The position numbers and the translations under genes are program-made. This document shows, piece after piece, positions 5,111 to 5,488 of a DNA stretch of 5,488 bases. Within the stretch, counting starts at the first letter, position 1. The number at the start of each line of letters is the position of its first letter. The notes beneath the pieces were generated by a model that was not told where the DNA came from, did no database searches, and saw nothing but the letters and a program-made list of their open reading frames with translations. This stretch comes from Bacillota bacterium. Lineage in GTDB: Bacteria > Bacillota_C > Negativicutes > CTSoil-072. Where the stretch lies: assembly GCA_017861495.1 (NCBI GenBank), contig JAGFXW010000172.1, positions 1 through 5,488 on the forward strand, written 5' to 3'.

Positions 5111-5488
5111 CTATGCAAAAAACTTCATACTCAATAGATAAAAACGATCTTGGTTTGTCAGCAGGGCAGGGTGTCCGCCAGTATCAAATAAACAGATTTC
5201 ACCATGTCCAATTTTGGAAATCAATTCTCCATAAACTGTTTCAAAATAATTTGGGGCTAAGGCACATGCAAATTCGTCTTGCAAACTGCCTGTAAAAAGA
5301 ATATCTGGTTTGAAAGATTGCAGGTCTTTATGGAAAAATCCACCGATTTCCTGTTGGTGTCTGATAATAGCCCTCGTATCATTATCTACGACTTGTTCCC
5401 AATCAGAACCATGCATATTGAAATAAAACAGCGTTGCAGCTTCATCATGCTTAGAGTTTTCTCTATCTAAAACAATATTATCTGTAAT
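5111..5488 (-). CDS. Alpha/beta hydrolase, C-terminal part (gene runs off the right edge)
   Basis: The frame is open from the window edge (codon 5486-5488) to TAG 5111-5113, giving 125 residues. It begins ITDNIVLDRENSKHDEAATL, upstream of the internal Met at 5414-5416, so that Met is not the true start. The fragment shows the end of the alpha/beta hydrolase fold: strand PDILFTGSLQDEF, with the presumed acid of the triad in LQDEF, and strand EICLFDTGGHPALL, with the presumed catalytic His in GGHPA, followed by the closing helix DRFYLLSMKFF. The nucleophile Ser would lie outside the window. These enzymes are typically cytoplasmic esterases or lipases of unknown substrate. No terminator is obvious between it and the TauE promoter 56 bases on. 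It is a different protein from the esterase remnant at 3970-4119, whose C-terminus differs. Confidence 0.78.
   Translation of the reverse strand: MTDNIVLDRENSKHDEAATLFYFNMHGSDWEQVVDNDTRAIIRHQQEIGGFFHKDLQSFKPDILFTGSLQDEFACALAPNYFETVYGELISKIGHGEICLFDTGGHPALLTNQDRFYLLSMKFFA

Overview
All recognisable genes in this window lie on the minus strand, so they are read from right to left. The organism looks like a low-GC Firmicute, probably an anaerobe of the Clostridia or Negativicutes type. This is inferred from the AT-rich intergenic DNA, strong AGGAGG-type ribosome binding sites, hairpin-plus-U-tract terminators, an IS6-family transposase remnant of Gram-positive type, and a leader RNA resembling a GEMM-I (cyclic di-GMP-I) riboswitch. 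The species cannot be named from the sequence.

Left edge (1-200): a promoter, a riboswitch-like leader and an overlapping intrinsic terminator form a complete minus-strand regulatory unit. The gene it controls begins beyond base 1. Next to it (265-552) is the C-terminal third of an IS6-family transposase that has lost its catalytic glutamate.

Centre (556-3430): a block visibly richer in G+C than its flanks carries an isochorismatase-family cysteine hydrolase of the YcaC type, a short membrane-segment remnant, and an Amidohydro_3 (YtcJ-type) metal-dependent hydrolase with all visible metal-ligand motifs. A hairpin terminator follows the amidohydrolase. The genes look like one small transcription unit, perhaps for hydrolysing amides or related small molecules. 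The substrate is unknown. The base composition, the IS remnant at its left border and the gene debris on its right suggest it was acquired by transfer.

Right of the block (3431-4200): about 770 bases with no intact gene. They hold four hairpins, at least one of them a good minus-strand terminator, a possible scrap of a TrmA/RumA-type methyltransferase C-terminus, and a clearer scrap of the C-terminus of an alpha/beta-hydrolase esterase with its catalytic-His region, interrupted by stops and a 9-bp tandem repeat.

Right end (4201-5488): an intact TauE/SafE-family (DUF81) membrane transporter starting at GTG with a well-placed promoter, two near-identical upstream direct repeats, and the C-terminal part of a second alpha/beta hydrolase whose reading frame runs off the right edge.

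The most interesting element is the left-edge leader. It has the GEMM core and an overlapping terminator, but departs from the consensus at positions likely to matter for ligand binding or docking. It may be a variant riboswitch or a decayed one. I see no evidence for an entirely new multi-gene system.
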